A stretch of DNA of 6,013 nucleotides from an uncultured Polaromonas sp. (GTDB taxonomy: Bacteria; Pseudomonadota; Gammaproteobacteria; Burkholderiales; Burkholderiaceae), in NCBI GenBank assembly GCA_946479075.1, contig CAMLDT010000209.1, forward strand, positions 1 to 6,013. Reading direction: 5' to 3'. The translations under genes were made by a program, and so were the position numbers. Under the pieces are notes generated by a model. It did no database searches, was not told the DNA's origin, and saw only the letters and a program-made list of their open reading frames with translations. Positions 5,997 to 6,013 of the stretch are shown here, in pieces (position 1 is the stretch's first letter; each line of letters starts with the position of its first letter).

Positions 5997-6013
5997 ATGA
6001 ACCTCCTTTTTCT
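5997..6013 (+). CDS. Possible start of a further downstream gene, cut by right window edge
   Basis: ATG at 5997 opens a frame (MNLLF) that reaches the window end with no stop. The hydrophobic beginning would suit a membrane or exported protein, but only five codons are visible and no good Shine-Dalgarno site precedes it. The 109 bases between fdhD and this ATG contain a weak TGGC/GCCA inverted repeat near 5899-5914 and no convincing promoter. It is a guess based on position. Confidence 0.2.

Overview
The window is one co-directional block on the plus strand. It encodes most of a respiratory, periplasm-facing formate dehydrogenase of the molybdenum (or tungsten) bis-MGD family, together with its maturation factor. 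The high G+C content, the gene order, and the recalled resemblance of the proteins to Polaromonas/Rhodoferax-type formate dehydrogenases suggest a betaproteobacterium, most likely Burkholderiales (Comamonadaceae-like). This assignment is inference; there is no rRNA or other marker gene here.

Layout. Positions 1-2402 hold the large catalytic subunit, cut by the left window edge, so its Tat signal and N-terminal [4Fe-4S] motif lie upstream. A 91-base gap with a G+C-rich palindromic, repeat-like element follows. Then come the four-cluster ferredoxin-like beta subunit (2494-3111), a 76-residue lipoprotein that overlaps it by ATGA (3108-3338), and a cytochrome b gamma subunit with an unusual periplasmic N-terminal extension (3351-4538). 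Next is a 128-residue secreted protein of unknown function (4553-4939). A strong intrinsic terminator (4957-4995) comes just before fdhD (5009-5887), the sulfurtransferase needed to activate formate dehydrogenases. The last ~125 bases are non-coding and may contain the start of another gene at 5997.

How the genes work together. FdhA oxidises formate to CO2 at the Mo/W site. Electrons pass through the four clusters of FdhB to the two b haems of FdhC and on to the quinone pool. FdhD supplies the sulfido ligand to the cofactor of FdhA before export. The lipoprotein and the 128-residue protein sit inside the operon, carry export signals, and are candidate accessory or assembly proteins on the periplasmic side.

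The core enzyme is a known type. The less ordinary points are: FdhB lacks the membrane anchor of E. coli FdnH while FdhC gains an extra membrane segment and periplasmic domain; FdhD has a CxxG instead of the CxxC motif; two small exported proteins of unknown role are embedded in the operon; and a terminator hairpin almost abuts an fdhD start that has no visible Shine-Dalgarno sequence. I found no mobile elements, CRISPR arrays, tRNA or rRNA genes.
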